Shown: positions 1-6,011 of the stretch, piece after piece
How the letters are laid out: every line of letters begins with the position of its first letter
Position numbering within the stretch: position 1 is the first letter of the stretch
DNA from: Alphaproteobacteria bacterium
GTDB lineage: Bacteria > Pseudomonadota > Alphaproteobacteria > Reyranellales > Reyranellaceae
Direction of reading: 5' to 3'
NCBI GenBank assembly: GCA_005884705.1
Contig: VBAF01000224.1
Span: 1 to 8,205 of the forward strand
DNA: 8,205 bases
Notes under the pieces: model-generated
What the model was told of the DNA's origin: nothing
What the model saw: the letters and a program-made list of their open reading frames with translations, nothing else
The model's database searches: none
Program-made: the position numbers and the translations under genes

Positions 1-336
1 GCCGCCGCTCATATGGTCGAGCGTCGCCACCTGCTTGGCCAGCACCAGCGGGTTGCGCAGCGGCAGGATGATCACGCCGGTCATGAAGCGCAGCTTCTGC
101 GTGACCGCAGCCATCGCCGCCATCCAGATCAGCGGATCGGGCAGCGAGCCGCCCGGCCCGCCCGGCAGCCGGCCGCCCGGCGCGTAGGGATAGACCGAGG
201 TGTAGCTGTGCGGGAACACGACATGGTCGACCGTAACGACGGAGTCGAAGCCGGCGGCCTCGGCTGTTTTGACCATGCGGATCGCGCCGGCGAGGTCGGG
301 GAAGGTGTTGTTGCCGAAGTGCAGCGTAAACTTCAC
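1..336 (-). CDS. LLM class F420-dependent oxidoreductase, N-terminal part (C-terminus beyond left edge)
   Basis: The 112 visible residues are the N-terminal third of a luciferase-like (beta/alpha)8-barrel oxidoreductase of the group usually annotated as F420-dependent. The start is a GTG at 336-334, reading MKFTLHFGNN, preceded by AAAGGA about 6 nt upstream. Visible family features are the first strand, the helix MVKTAEAAGFDSV ending in the DHV motif (residues 37-39), the DPLIWMAAMAA helix, the third-strand block TGVIILPLRNPLVLAKQ (86-102) and the start of the 'TLDxxSGG' turn (105-112). The GTG overlaps the TGA of the upstream gene as GTGA, implying translational coupling and membership of the hydrolase-LLM operon. 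Substrate cannot be predicted. The cofactor could be F420 or FMN; F420 is favoured by family resemblance and by the fgd/cofE genes nearby. The protein continues past base 1, so integrity is unknown. Confidence 0.9.
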   Translation of the reverse strand, partial: MKFTLHFGNNTFPDLAGAIRMVKTAEAAGFDSVVTVDHVVFPHSYTSVYPYAPGGRLPGGPGGSLPDPLIWMAAMAAVTQKLRFMTGVIILPLRNPLVLAKQVATLDHMSGG

Positions 337-1226
337 AGGAGATCCTTTACGGCCTCGCGATATTTTGTGATCGCTTTGAGGTGATCGTCGTAAGTCTTGC
401 CCTTGATCCGCTCATGGATCGCGCTGGTGAAGGTGGTGTGCGCCAGCACATGGCTGCAGCCCGCCTTCTTCCAGAACGCGACCTCCTTGCGCCAGTCGTC
501 GGGGGTGCCCTTGCCCGGCGAGACCCAGACCTCGAGTCCGACATCCTCGGGCTTGCGGCCGGCTTCCTTGATCATCCCGTGCAGCCGGTCGAAGGTCTTG
601 AGCACCTCGTCGCCCGGCGGCCAGCGGTTGGGCATGAAGCCGTCGCCGTACTTGGCCACGCGCTTGAGCGTCGCCTCAGCATGGCCGCCGAACCACACCG
701 GCACCTTGCCCGACTTGGGCCGCGGGTTGATGCCGCCGTCGGCGAGCTCGTGGAACTCACCCTTGAAGCTGATGCCGGGCTTGGCCCACAGCGCCTGCAT
801 GAAGCGGACCTGTTCGGCCGAGCGCTTGCCGCGGGTGTGGAAGTCCATGCCGAGGCCCTGGAACTCGATCTCGTGCCAGCCGACGCCGACGCCGAGCCGG
901 AAGCGGCCCTCGCTGAGGGCATCGAGCGAAGCGGCCTGCTTGGCGACCAGCGCGGCCTGGCGCTGCGCCAGGATCAGCACGCCGGCAGCGAAGCCGATCT
1001 TCTTGGTCACACCGGCCAGGAAGGCGAACAGCACGAACGGATCGTGATAGGCGGTGGCGTTCGAGCCGCGCTGGCCCGGTGCGATCTTGGCGGGGTCGAC
1101 GCCGATCACGTGGTCGGGGGCGACGAGGTAGTCGAAGCCGAGCCCTTCGGCGGCCTGCGCGTAGTCGCGCATGACGGCAGGGCCGGCGCCGATGTCGCCG
1201 ACGGCGATGGATGCTCCGAGCTGCAT
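333..1226 (-). CDS. LLM class F420-dependent oxidoreductase, 297 aa (Rv2161c-like)
   Basis: A complete luciferase-like monooxygenase of normal length. Landmarks in order are the DHV motif after strand 2 (residues 38-40), the HDPFVLFAFLAGVTKK helix (61-76), the cofactor-side strand AAGVLILAQRQAALVAKQ (80-97), SLDALSEGRFRLGVGVGW (100-117) with the GVGW-x-x-E signature typical of this F420-dependent subfamily, and VPVWFGGHAEATLKRVAKYGDGFMP (175-199), the phosphate-binding and barrel-closing segment. The ATG has AGGGGA about 5 nt upstream, just after the stop of the 414-aa LLM gene (9-nt gap). Its TGA overlaps the GTG of the next gene by 4 nt. Likely role: hydride or oxygen transfer to an unidentified organic substrate with F420H2 or reduced flavin, in the cytoplasm. 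Family assignment is firm; cofactor and substrate are inference. Confidence 0.93.
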   Translation of the reverse strand: MQLGASIAVGDIGAGPAVMRDYAQAAEGLGFDYLVAPDHVIGVDPAKIAPGQRGSNATAYHDPFVLFAFLAGVTKKIGFAAGVLILAQRQAALVAKQAASLDALSEGRFRLGVGVGWHEIEFQGLGMDFHTRGKRSAEQVRFMQALWAKPGISFKGEFHELADGGINPRPKSGKVPVWFGGHAEATLKRVAKYGDGFMPNRWPPGDEVLKTFDRLHGMIKEAGRKPEDVGLEVWVSPGKGTPDDWRKEVAFWKKAGCSHVLAHTTFTSAIHERIKGKTYDDHLKAITKYREAVKDLL

Positions 1227-1235
1227 GTCTTCCCC

Positions 1236-2480
1236 TTATTCCGCGGCGGCCTTGGCCGCGGGCTTGAGATCCTTGGAATAACGCAGGTGGACCGGCGCGT
1301 TCGCTTCGAACGGGCTCTTGAGGTCGAGCTCCTTGGCGATCTCGCGGATCGCCGGGAAGACCTCGGTGCCCATCAGCCGGATGCAGGTCAGCGAATCCTC
1401 CTGGCTCACCCGGCCGTCGTTGCCCCACAGCGCCAGGATGCCGGGCCGCGTCTCCTCGAGGATGCGGCGCAGCTTGGCGACCACCGTCTTGGGCGTGCCG
1501 GCGATGATGCGCAGGTCGGCCATCTGCTGCTCGAAGCTGGTGTTGCCGCGTGGGTTGATGGCGCGGCCGGCGGCGAACTCGACGAAGGCGCGGCGCGCGG
1601 TCGGCGAGCCGTAGCCCGACGGCGTGCTCCACACCGGATGGGCGAGGCCGGTGAACTCGCCCTGCATCCAGCGGAACTGCCGGGCGTTCTCGATCGCCTT
1701 CTCCTCGTTGTCGGAGATGTGGACCTGGATCAGGTAGCCGCGATTCTCCGGCCCGCCGACATAGCCGTGCTGCAGCGCGACCTGATCGTAGAGCTCCCAG
1801 ATTTTCTTGGTCTGCTCGATCGAGGTGTTGAGCGCGATGTAGGGATAGCGCTGCTGCGCTGCCCACACGATCGTCTCCTTGCTGATCACGCCCGGGATCC
1901 AGACGCGCGGATAGGGCTTCTGCAGCGGCACCGCCCACGGGTTCACGACGCGATGCTGGTAGTGCGTGCCCTCGAAGCGGAACGGGCCGGGCTGGGTCCA
2001 CGCCTTGACCACCAGCTCGTGCGCCTCCTCGAAGCGCTCGCGGTTGAAGGCCGGATTGACGCCGGTGGCGAGCTGCTCCTGGCCGCCGCCGCGCACGAAG
2101 CCCGAGACCAGCCGGCCCTTGGAGATCATGTCGATCATGGCGAGCTCTTCGGCCAGCCGCACCGGGTTCTCCGCCAGCGGCAGCGGATTGCCGAGCATGA
2201 CGATCTTGGCCTTCTTGGTCATGCCGGCGAGGATGGCGGCGAAGATGTTGGCCTTGGCCTGCATGCAGAACGGCGCGTTGTGGTGCTCGTTCAGCATGAT
2301 GCCGTCGACGCCGACCTCCTCGGCCAGCATGTACTGCTCGATGTAGTTGTTGTAGAGCCGCGAGCCTTCCTTCGGATCGAAGTGGCTGTTGGGGAACATC
2401 AGCGCGGTGGCGCCGAAGTCGCGGCCGGCCTGCTCGGAATAGGCCGACATCGGCTGCTCGGTGAAATACATCAGGTGCAT
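1236..2480 (-). CDS. LuxA-like flavin-dependent LLM monooxygenase, 414 aa
   Basis: A long LLM protein of the luciferase alpha/limonene-monooxygenase-like branch, clearly different from the F420-type paralogues nearby. The N-terminus MHLMYFTEQP is followed by AEEVGVDGIMLNEHHNAPF (residues 53-71) with the NEHH motif of this branch, then MLGNPLPLAENPVRLAEELAMIDMISKGRL (95-124), SGFVRGGG (126-133), and WIPGVISKETIVWAAQQRYPYIAL in the middle. The C-terminal part contains SPTARRAFVEFAAGRAINPRGNTSFEQQ and a GTPKTVVAKLRRIL segment found in full-length relatives, so no truncation is evident. Members of this branch use reduced FMN supplied by a separate reductase; no flavin reductase lies in the window. 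The ATG is 3 nt after the hydrolase stop, and its AGGAG lies in the last hydrolase codons, so the two are almost certainly co-translated. The hydrolase partnership suggests substrate oxygenation linked to ester or C-C cleavage; this is inference. Confidence 0.92.
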   Translation of the reverse strand: MHLMYFTEQPMSAYSEQAGRDFGATALMFPNSHFDPKEGSRLYNNYIEQYMLAEEVGVDGIMLNEHHNAPFCMQAKANIFAAILAGMTKKAKIVMLGNPLPLAENPVRLAEELAMIDMISKGRLVSGFVRGGGQEQLATGVNPAFNRERFEEAHELVVKAWTQPGPFRFEGTHYQHRVVNPWAVPLQKPYPRVWIPGVISKETIVWAAQQRYPYIALNTSIEQTKKIWELYDQVALQHGYVGGPENRGYLIQVHISDNEEKAIENARQFRWMQGEFTGLAHPVWSTPSGYGSPTARRAFVEFAAGRAINPRGNTSFEQQMADLRIIAGTPKTVVAKLRRILEETRPGILALWGNDGRVSQEDSLTCIRLMGTEVFPAIREIAKELDLKSPFEANAPVHLRYSKDLKPAAKAAAE

Positions 2481-2483
2481 GGT

Positions 2484-3269
2484 TCACTCCTGACCGATGA
2501 AAGTGGTGACCAGTTTGGCGAGCGCATCGGGTTGCTCCATGTCGACGCAATGGCCGCAGCCCTTGACGATCTCGAGCTTGGCGTTGGTTAGCGCCTTTGC
2601 ATAGACCTTGGCCGCACTCTGCGGCACGACCTTGTCCTCGCCGCCCCACACGACCAGCGCCGGCGCGCGCACCGAGCCCAGCAGATGCGGCAGCGTCTGG
2701 CTGTACATGTAGGGCTTCCAGGCGATGCGGAAGCTCATCTCGCGGCAGATGTCCCACATCTCGAGCTGGTCGGTCGGCGGCTCCGCGCCATAGACGCGGT
2801 CGAACGCCTTCTGGTCGTGGAAGCCGGCCCGCGCATAATCCATGTAGCCGGTGATCGCGAGATCGAGGATGTCGCCTTGCGGCGGCTTGATGCCCATCGC
2901 GCCGACCAGCACCAGGTGCGAGAGATCGCCCGGCGCCATGCTGGCCATCTCGGCGGCGATCCAGCCGCCGAAGCCCAGCCCGACCAGTGCCGCGTTCTTC
3001 ACCTTCAGCCCGCTCAACAGCCCGCGATAGACCACGGCGATGTCGCGCACGCTGCGCATCCAGTCGGGCCGCGGCGAGCGGCTGTAGCCCGGGTGATGCG
3101 GCACCAGCACGTCGTACCGCGCCGCCAGCGAGTCGTAGAACGGCAGGCGATCGAGCGTGCCGGTCTCGTGATGCAGAACCAGGACGGGACGCCCCCGGCC
3201 GGCGCGCGACAGATGGAGCGTCGTGCCCGCGGCCTCGATGGTGGAGTCGGTCCAGTTCACACCGGCCAT
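2484..3269 (-). CDS. Alpha/beta-hydrolase fold protein with glycine at the nucleophile position, 261 aa
   Basis: An alpha/beta-hydrolase fold protein and first gene of the leftward LLM operon. Landmarks are strand 3 RPVLVLHHETGTLD (residues 27-40), the oxyanion-side HHPGYSRSP (58-66), the nucleophile elbow VGLGFGGWIAAEMA (96-109), a cap around 140-200, the acid loop VWGGEDKVVP (207-216, Asp212) and the histidine loop KGCGHCVDMEQPD (236-248, His240). In the elbow the usual G-x-S-x-G is G-L-G-F-G, so position 99 is Gly (GGC, positions 2975-2973) where Ser would be AGC. Asp and His are kept. As written it lacks the standard serine nucleophile; it may act without one, like some cofactor-free members of the fold, or be inactive. 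The ATG at 3269 is chosen over an upstream TTG because GGGAGGAAGG lies at the right distance before it and relatives begin near MAGVNW. Confidence 0.9.
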   Translation of the reverse strand: MAGVNWTDSTIEAAGTTLHLSRAGRGRPVLVLHHETGTLDRLPFYDSLAARYDVLVPHHPGYSRSPRPDWMRSVRDIAVVYRGLLSGLKVKNAALVGLGFGGWIAAEMASMAPGDLSHLVLVGAMGIKPPQGDILDLAITGYMDYARAGFHDQKAFDRVYGAEPPTDQLEMWDICREMSFRIAWKPYMYSQTLPHLLGSVRAPALVVWGGEDKVVPQSAAKVYAKALTNAKLEIVKGCGHCVDMEQPDALAKLVTTFIGQE

Positions 3270-3275
3270 TCGCCT

Positions 3276-3282
3276 TCCTCCC
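3276..3282 (-). promoter_or_regulatory. Strong ribosome binding site deciding the hydrolase start
   Basis: Read on the minus strand this is GGGAGGA followed by AGGCGA and the ATG. It is close to the anti-Shine-Dalgarno consensus at a 6-nt spacing and supports the start at 3269 rather than the in-frame TTG at 3302. Confidence 0.7.
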
Positions 3283-3292
3283 TGTTGCCGAG

Positions 3293-3321
3293 ATGGTTGC
3301 AACCGGCCTGAGGCGAGTCAA
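3293..3321 (-). promoter_or_regulatory. Candidate sigma70-type promoter for the leftward hydrolase-LLM operon
   Basis: On the minus strand TTGACT (3321-3316, five of six matches to the -35 consensus) is followed 17 nt later by AACCAT (3298-3293), a poor -10 (three of six). The placement would give a short leader ending in the strong ribosome binding site. The -10 is weak and no start-site data exist, so this is only a candidate. The palindrome GGTTGCAACC overlaps the -10 and spacer. Confidence 0.3.
3295..3304. promoter_or_regulatory. Perfect 10-bp palindrome GGTTGCAACC in the divergent intergenic region
   Basis: GGTTGCAACC is a perfect dyad lying between the hydrolase operon and the lytic transglycosylase gene and overlapping the candidate leftward -10. 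That is where a dimeric repressor would bind, but no regulator gene is present in the window. Ten-bp palindromes also occur by chance, so operator function is speculative. Confidence 0.3.
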
Positions 3322-3335
3322 ACCACCGGAGCCGT

Positions 3336-3350
3336 TGTGCGATAGGCACA
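3336..3350. promoter_or_regulatory. Short inverted repeat TGTGC-N5-GCACA upstream of the lytic transglycosylase gene
   Basis: Two perfect 5-nt arms separated by GATAG end 20 nt before the transglycosylase ATG. It could be an operator or a small hairpin. A possible rightward -35 (TTGTGC, 3335-3340) overlaps it, but its -10 partner TTTGTT (3358-3363) is poor, so the promoter of the rightward gene is not resolved. Confidence 0.25.
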
Positions 3351-3370
3351 TTCGAGGTTTGTTGCGGACC

Positions 3371-4210
3371 ATGAACCGCCTCACGGCAGCCTGTCTGGTG
3401 CTCGCCGCTGCCTTGTTGCAACGGACGCCGGCGCATGCCGAGCCGCCGGCTGTCGATGAGATCTGCCGTACCCTGGCGCAGGCGGCGGCCGACAACGAGC
3501 TCCCCGAGGAATTCTTCACGCGCCTGATCTGGCAGGAGAGCCGCTTCGATTCGAAGGCGGTAAGCCCCAAGGGCGCGCAGGGCATCGCGCAGTTCATGCC
3601 GCAGACCGCCGTGATGCGTGGGCTTGCCAATGCGTTCGAGCCGCTGCAGGCGCTGCGCGAGTCGGCGAGCTACCTGCGCGAGCTGCGCACGACATTCCGC
3701 GGCAACCTCGGTTTGGCCGCGGCCGCCTACAATGCCGGGCCCGGCGCGGTCGAAGCCTGGCTCGCCGGCCGCGGCTATCTGCCGTTCGAGACGCAGGCCT
3801 ATGTCCGCATCGTCACCGGCTATGCCGCGGAAGCGTGGATTGCCAAGCCGACGCCGCAGCTCGAGTCCGCGCCCGAGCCGACCGGCGCGCGTTGCGTCGC
3901 ACTGGCCAAGCTGCTGATCGAGAATGTGCGCCATCGACTCCCGCTCTCGTCCAGCCCCGCCTGGGGACCATGGGGCGTCCAACTCGCCGGCACCTGGTCC
4001 GAAGGCGGTGTGCTTGCCGCCTACGAACGACTGCGTCGCAAATACCCTTCGATTCTGGGCGACCGGTTGCCGCTGGTCATGAACTCACCGCGGGCCGCGC
4101 CCTTCATCGTCCGCGTCTCGGAAAAGAGCCGGACGGAGGCGGATGCGCTGTGTGCGAAGCTGCATGCTGCGGGCGGAGCCTGCATCGTCCTGCGCAACCC
4201 GCGCGACTGA
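3371..4210 (+). CDS. Secreted lytic transglycosylase (SLT domain) with C-terminal SPOR-like domain, 279 aa
   Basis: A peptidoglycan-cleaving lytic transglycosylase acting in the periplasm. Residues 1-23 form a signal peptide (MNRL, hydrophobic LVLAAALL, likely cleavage after AHA). The SLT fold covers about 28-160: LPEEFFTRLIWQESRFD (44-60) with catalytic Glu56, SPKGAQGIAQFMPQT (65-79), the variant of the usual GLMQ motif, and LAAAAYNAGPGAVEAW (115-130). A C-terminal segment at about 198-275 looks like a SPOR repeat that binds denuded septal glycan: WGPWGVQLAGTWSEGGVLAAYERL, then PFIVRVSEKSRTEADALCAKLHAAGG, with Cys261 and Cys271. The ATG is chosen from the signal peptide; no good Shine-Dalgarno precedes it, GAGG being about 13 nt away. 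It is divergent from the hydrolase operon and shares no obvious function with the F420 genes. No terminator is visible after it. Confidence 0.93.
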   Translation: MNRLTAACLVLAAALLQRTPAHAEPPAVDEICRTLAQAAADNELPEEFFTRLIWQESRFDSKAVSPKGAQGIAQFMPQTAVMRGLANAFEPLQALRESASYLRELRTTFRGNLGLAAAAYNAGPGAVEAWLAGRGYLPFETQAYVRIVTGYAAEAWIAKPTPQLESAPEPTGARCVALAKLLIENVRHRLPLSSSPAWGPWGVQLAGTWSEGGVLAAYERLRRKYPSILGDRLPLVMNSPRAAPFIVRVSEKSRTEADALCAKLHAAGGACIVLRNPRD

Positions 4211-4219
4211 GGATGCCGT

Positions 4220-4249
4220 TTCAGACGCCACCTGTGTGTCCGATATGCT
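4220..4249 (+). promoter_or_regulatory. Weak candidate promoter for fgd-cofE
   Basis: The 72-bp gap after the transglycosylase holds TTCAGA (4220-4225) and, 18 nt later, TATGCT (4244-4249), each four of six matches to the sigma70 hexamers. It lies about 35 nt upstream of the GTG start of the fgd homologue. Alternatively fgd is read through from the transglycosylase, as no intrinsic terminator is visible between them. Confidence 0.25.
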
Positions 4250-4282
4250 AGGAATCGCGTCGCAACATAAGGGACATCGCCC

Positions 4283-5290
4283 GTGCTAAAGCTCGGATAC
4301 AAGGCGTCGGCCGAACAGTTCGCGCCCTCGAAGCTGCTGGATTTCTCCATCATGGCCGAGCAGGTCGGCCTCGACTCGGCGTTCGTCAGCGATCACTTCC
4401 AGCCGTGGAAGCATGTCGACGGCCACGCGCCGTCCTCGCTGGTTTGGCTTGGCGCGCTGGCGGCGCGGACCACCAAGCTGGTGATGGGCACCAGCGTGCT
4501 CACCCCGACCTTCCGCTATCACCCGTCGATCGTGGCGCAGGCATTCGGCACGCTGGGCGCGATGGCGCCGGGCCGGGTGATCCTCGGCATCGGCACCGGC
4601 GAGGGGCTGAACGAGGTGCCGTCGACCGGCGCGCCGTGGCCCGAGTTCAAGGAGCGTTTCGCCCGCATGCGCGAGGCGGTGACCCTGATCCGCAAGCTGT
4701 GGCGCGAGGAGCGCGTCACGTTCGAGGGCGAGTACTACAAGACCGAGAAGGCCACGATCTACGACCGGCCCGACCAGGAGATCCCGATCTATGTCGCGGC
4801 CGCCGGCGCGGTGGTGGCGCGCTATGCCGGCCGGACCGGCGACGGCTTCATCTGCACCAGCGGCAAGAAATGGGACCTCTACACCGAGACCCTGATGCCG
4901 AGCGTCGCCGAGGGCATCGGCAAGGCCGCCGAGCCGAAGAAGCATCCCTACGACAACATGATCGAGATCAAGCTGTCGTTCGACAGCGACAAGGCACGCG
5001 CGCTCGACGACACCCGCCACTGGGCGGCGCTGGCGCTCACGCCCGAGGAGAAAATGTCGGTCGAGGATCCGGTCGAGATGCAGAAGCTTGCCGATGCGCT
5101 GCCGGTCGAGCGCGCCGCCAGCCGCTGGATCGTCTCGACCGATCCCGACGAGGTCGTCGAGAAGGTTGGCGGCTATGTCGGGCTGGGCTTCAAGCATCTG
5201 GTGTTCCACGCGCCGGGTCCGGACCAGGCGCGCTTCCTCAAATTGTTCGCCGAGCAGGTGGCGCCGCGGATGCGCAAGAAGTTCGGCTGA
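4283..5290 (+). CDS. fgd: F420-dependent glucose-6-phosphate dehydrogenase (Fgd-type), 335 aa
   Basis: An LLM-fold dehydrogenase that would oxidise glucose 6-phosphate, or a related sugar phosphate, to the lactone while reducing F420 to F420H2. As recalled from mycobacterial Fgd1, the similarity is close along the whole length: LKLGYKASAEQFAP at the N-terminus, VSDHFQPW (35-42), GTSVLTPTFRYHP (69-81), LGIGTGEGLNE (101-111), WPEFKERFARMRE (119-131), GDGFICTSGK (186-195), DALPVERAASRWIVSTDPDE (271-290) and HLVFHAPG (305-312). Fgd1 residues His40, Trp44 and Glu109 (catalysis) and Lys198, Lys259 and Arg283 (phosphate binding) align with His38, Trp42, Glu107, Lys195, Lys257 and Arg281, all kept. 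GTG at 4283 is preceded by AAGGGA. Its TGA overlaps the cofE ATG by one base. Paralogues with other substrates exist, but the phosphate-binding set favours true Fgd activity. It probably supplies F420H2 to the neighbouring LLM enzymes (inference). Confidence 0.9.
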   Translation: MLKLGYKASAEQFAPSKLLDFSIMAEQVGLDSAFVSDHFQPWKHVDGHAPSSLVWLGALAARTTKLVMGTSVLTPTFRYHPSIVAQAFGTLGAMAPGRVILGIGTGEGLNEVPSTGAPWPEFKERFARMREAVTLIRKLWREERVTFEGEYYKTEKATIYDRPDQEIPIYVAAAGAVVARYAGRTGDGFICTSGKKWDLYTETLMPSVAEGIGKAAEPKKHPYDNMIEIKLSFDSDKARALDDTRHWAALALTPEEKMSVEDPVEMQKLADALPVERAASRWIVSTDPDEVVEKVGGYVGLGFKHLVFHAPGPDQARFLKLFAEQVAPRMRKKFG

Positions 5291-6011
5291 TGCAGAAGGT
5301 CGATCTGCTCGCCGTTCCCGGCATTCCGATGGTGAAGGCGGGCGACGATCTCGCTTCATTGATCGGCGAACGTTTGATCGGCGAGCTGGCGCTGCGCAAA
5401 GGCGACGTGCTGGTGCTGGCCCAGAAGATCGTCTCCAAGGCCGAGGGCCGCATGGTCGAGATCGCGGCCGTCAAGCCCTCGCCGCGCGCCATCGAACTGG
5501 CGGCGGCGGTACAGAAGGACCCGCGGCTGGTCGAGCTGATCCTGTCGGAGTCGGTGCGCGTCGTGCGGTCGAGGCCCAACGTTTTGATCGTCGAGCACCG
5601 CCTGGGCTTCGTCATGGCCAATGCCGGTGTCGACCAGTCCAATGTCGGGCCAACCGACGGCGTAGAACGCGCCTTGCTGCTGCCGGTCGATCCCGACGCC
5701 AGCGCCGAAGCCTTGCGGGCACGCCTTGCCGCCAAGCACGGCGTGGCGCTGGCAGTGGTCATCACCGACAGTTTCGGACGGGCCTGGCGGCGCGGCACGG
5801 CGGGTGTCGCCATCGGCGCGGCCGGCCTGCCGGCGCTCTGCAGGTCACCATCTCCGCCTTCGCCGACGAGATCGCGGCGGCGGCGTCCCTGGTCATGGGC
5901 CAGGCCGACGAGGCGCAGCCGGTCGTGCTGGTGCGCGGCCTCAGCTGGAAGCTGCCGGCGACCAACGCCGCCGAGCTGGTGCGTCCGGCGACCGAGGATC
6001 TGTTCCGCTAG
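5290..6011 (+). pseudogene. cofE: Frameshifted cofE, coenzyme F420-0:L-glutamate ligase, with internal deletion
   Basis: CofE adds glutamate to F420-0 with GTP to form the polyglutamate tail of F420. From the ATG at 5290 the first 183 residues are CofE-like: VPGIPMVKAGDDL (9-21), LRKGDVLVLAQKIVSKAEGR (35-54), ANAGVDQSNV (110-119), ITDSFGRAWRRGTAGVAIGAAGLPAL (158-183). At 5838 the family resemblance jumps to another frame: LQVTISAFADEIAAAASLVMGQADEAQPVVLVRG... for 57 residues to TAG at 6009-6011. Homologues have a roughly dozen-residue loop (DLRG..DxxGR-like) between these parts; it is missing, so a deletion of 3n+1 bases is the simplest cause. Read straight through, the frame gives a 265-aa protein with an unrelated tail ending at 6087. 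A programmed frameshift is unlikely because residues are absent. A sequencing or assembly error is possible. The TGATG overlap with fgd implies coupling. Confidence 0.85.

Noticed and set aside
381..2591. A 736-codon open frame on the plus strand
   Set aside because: It is antisense to two intact LLM genes and part of the hydrolase, has no recognisable domain, and its composition is that expected opposite GC-rich codons.
3270..3302. Longer hydrolase starting at the TTG at 3302
   Set aside because: The extra residues (MQPSRQQGGRR) are not domain-like and would be translated from the strong ribosome binding site itself; the ATG at 3269 fits better.
757..3630. A 957-codon open frame on the minus strand
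   Set aside because: It crosses the divergent promoter region and three real genes in another frame, and its Arg/Ala/Gly-rich sequence is typical of a shadow frame.
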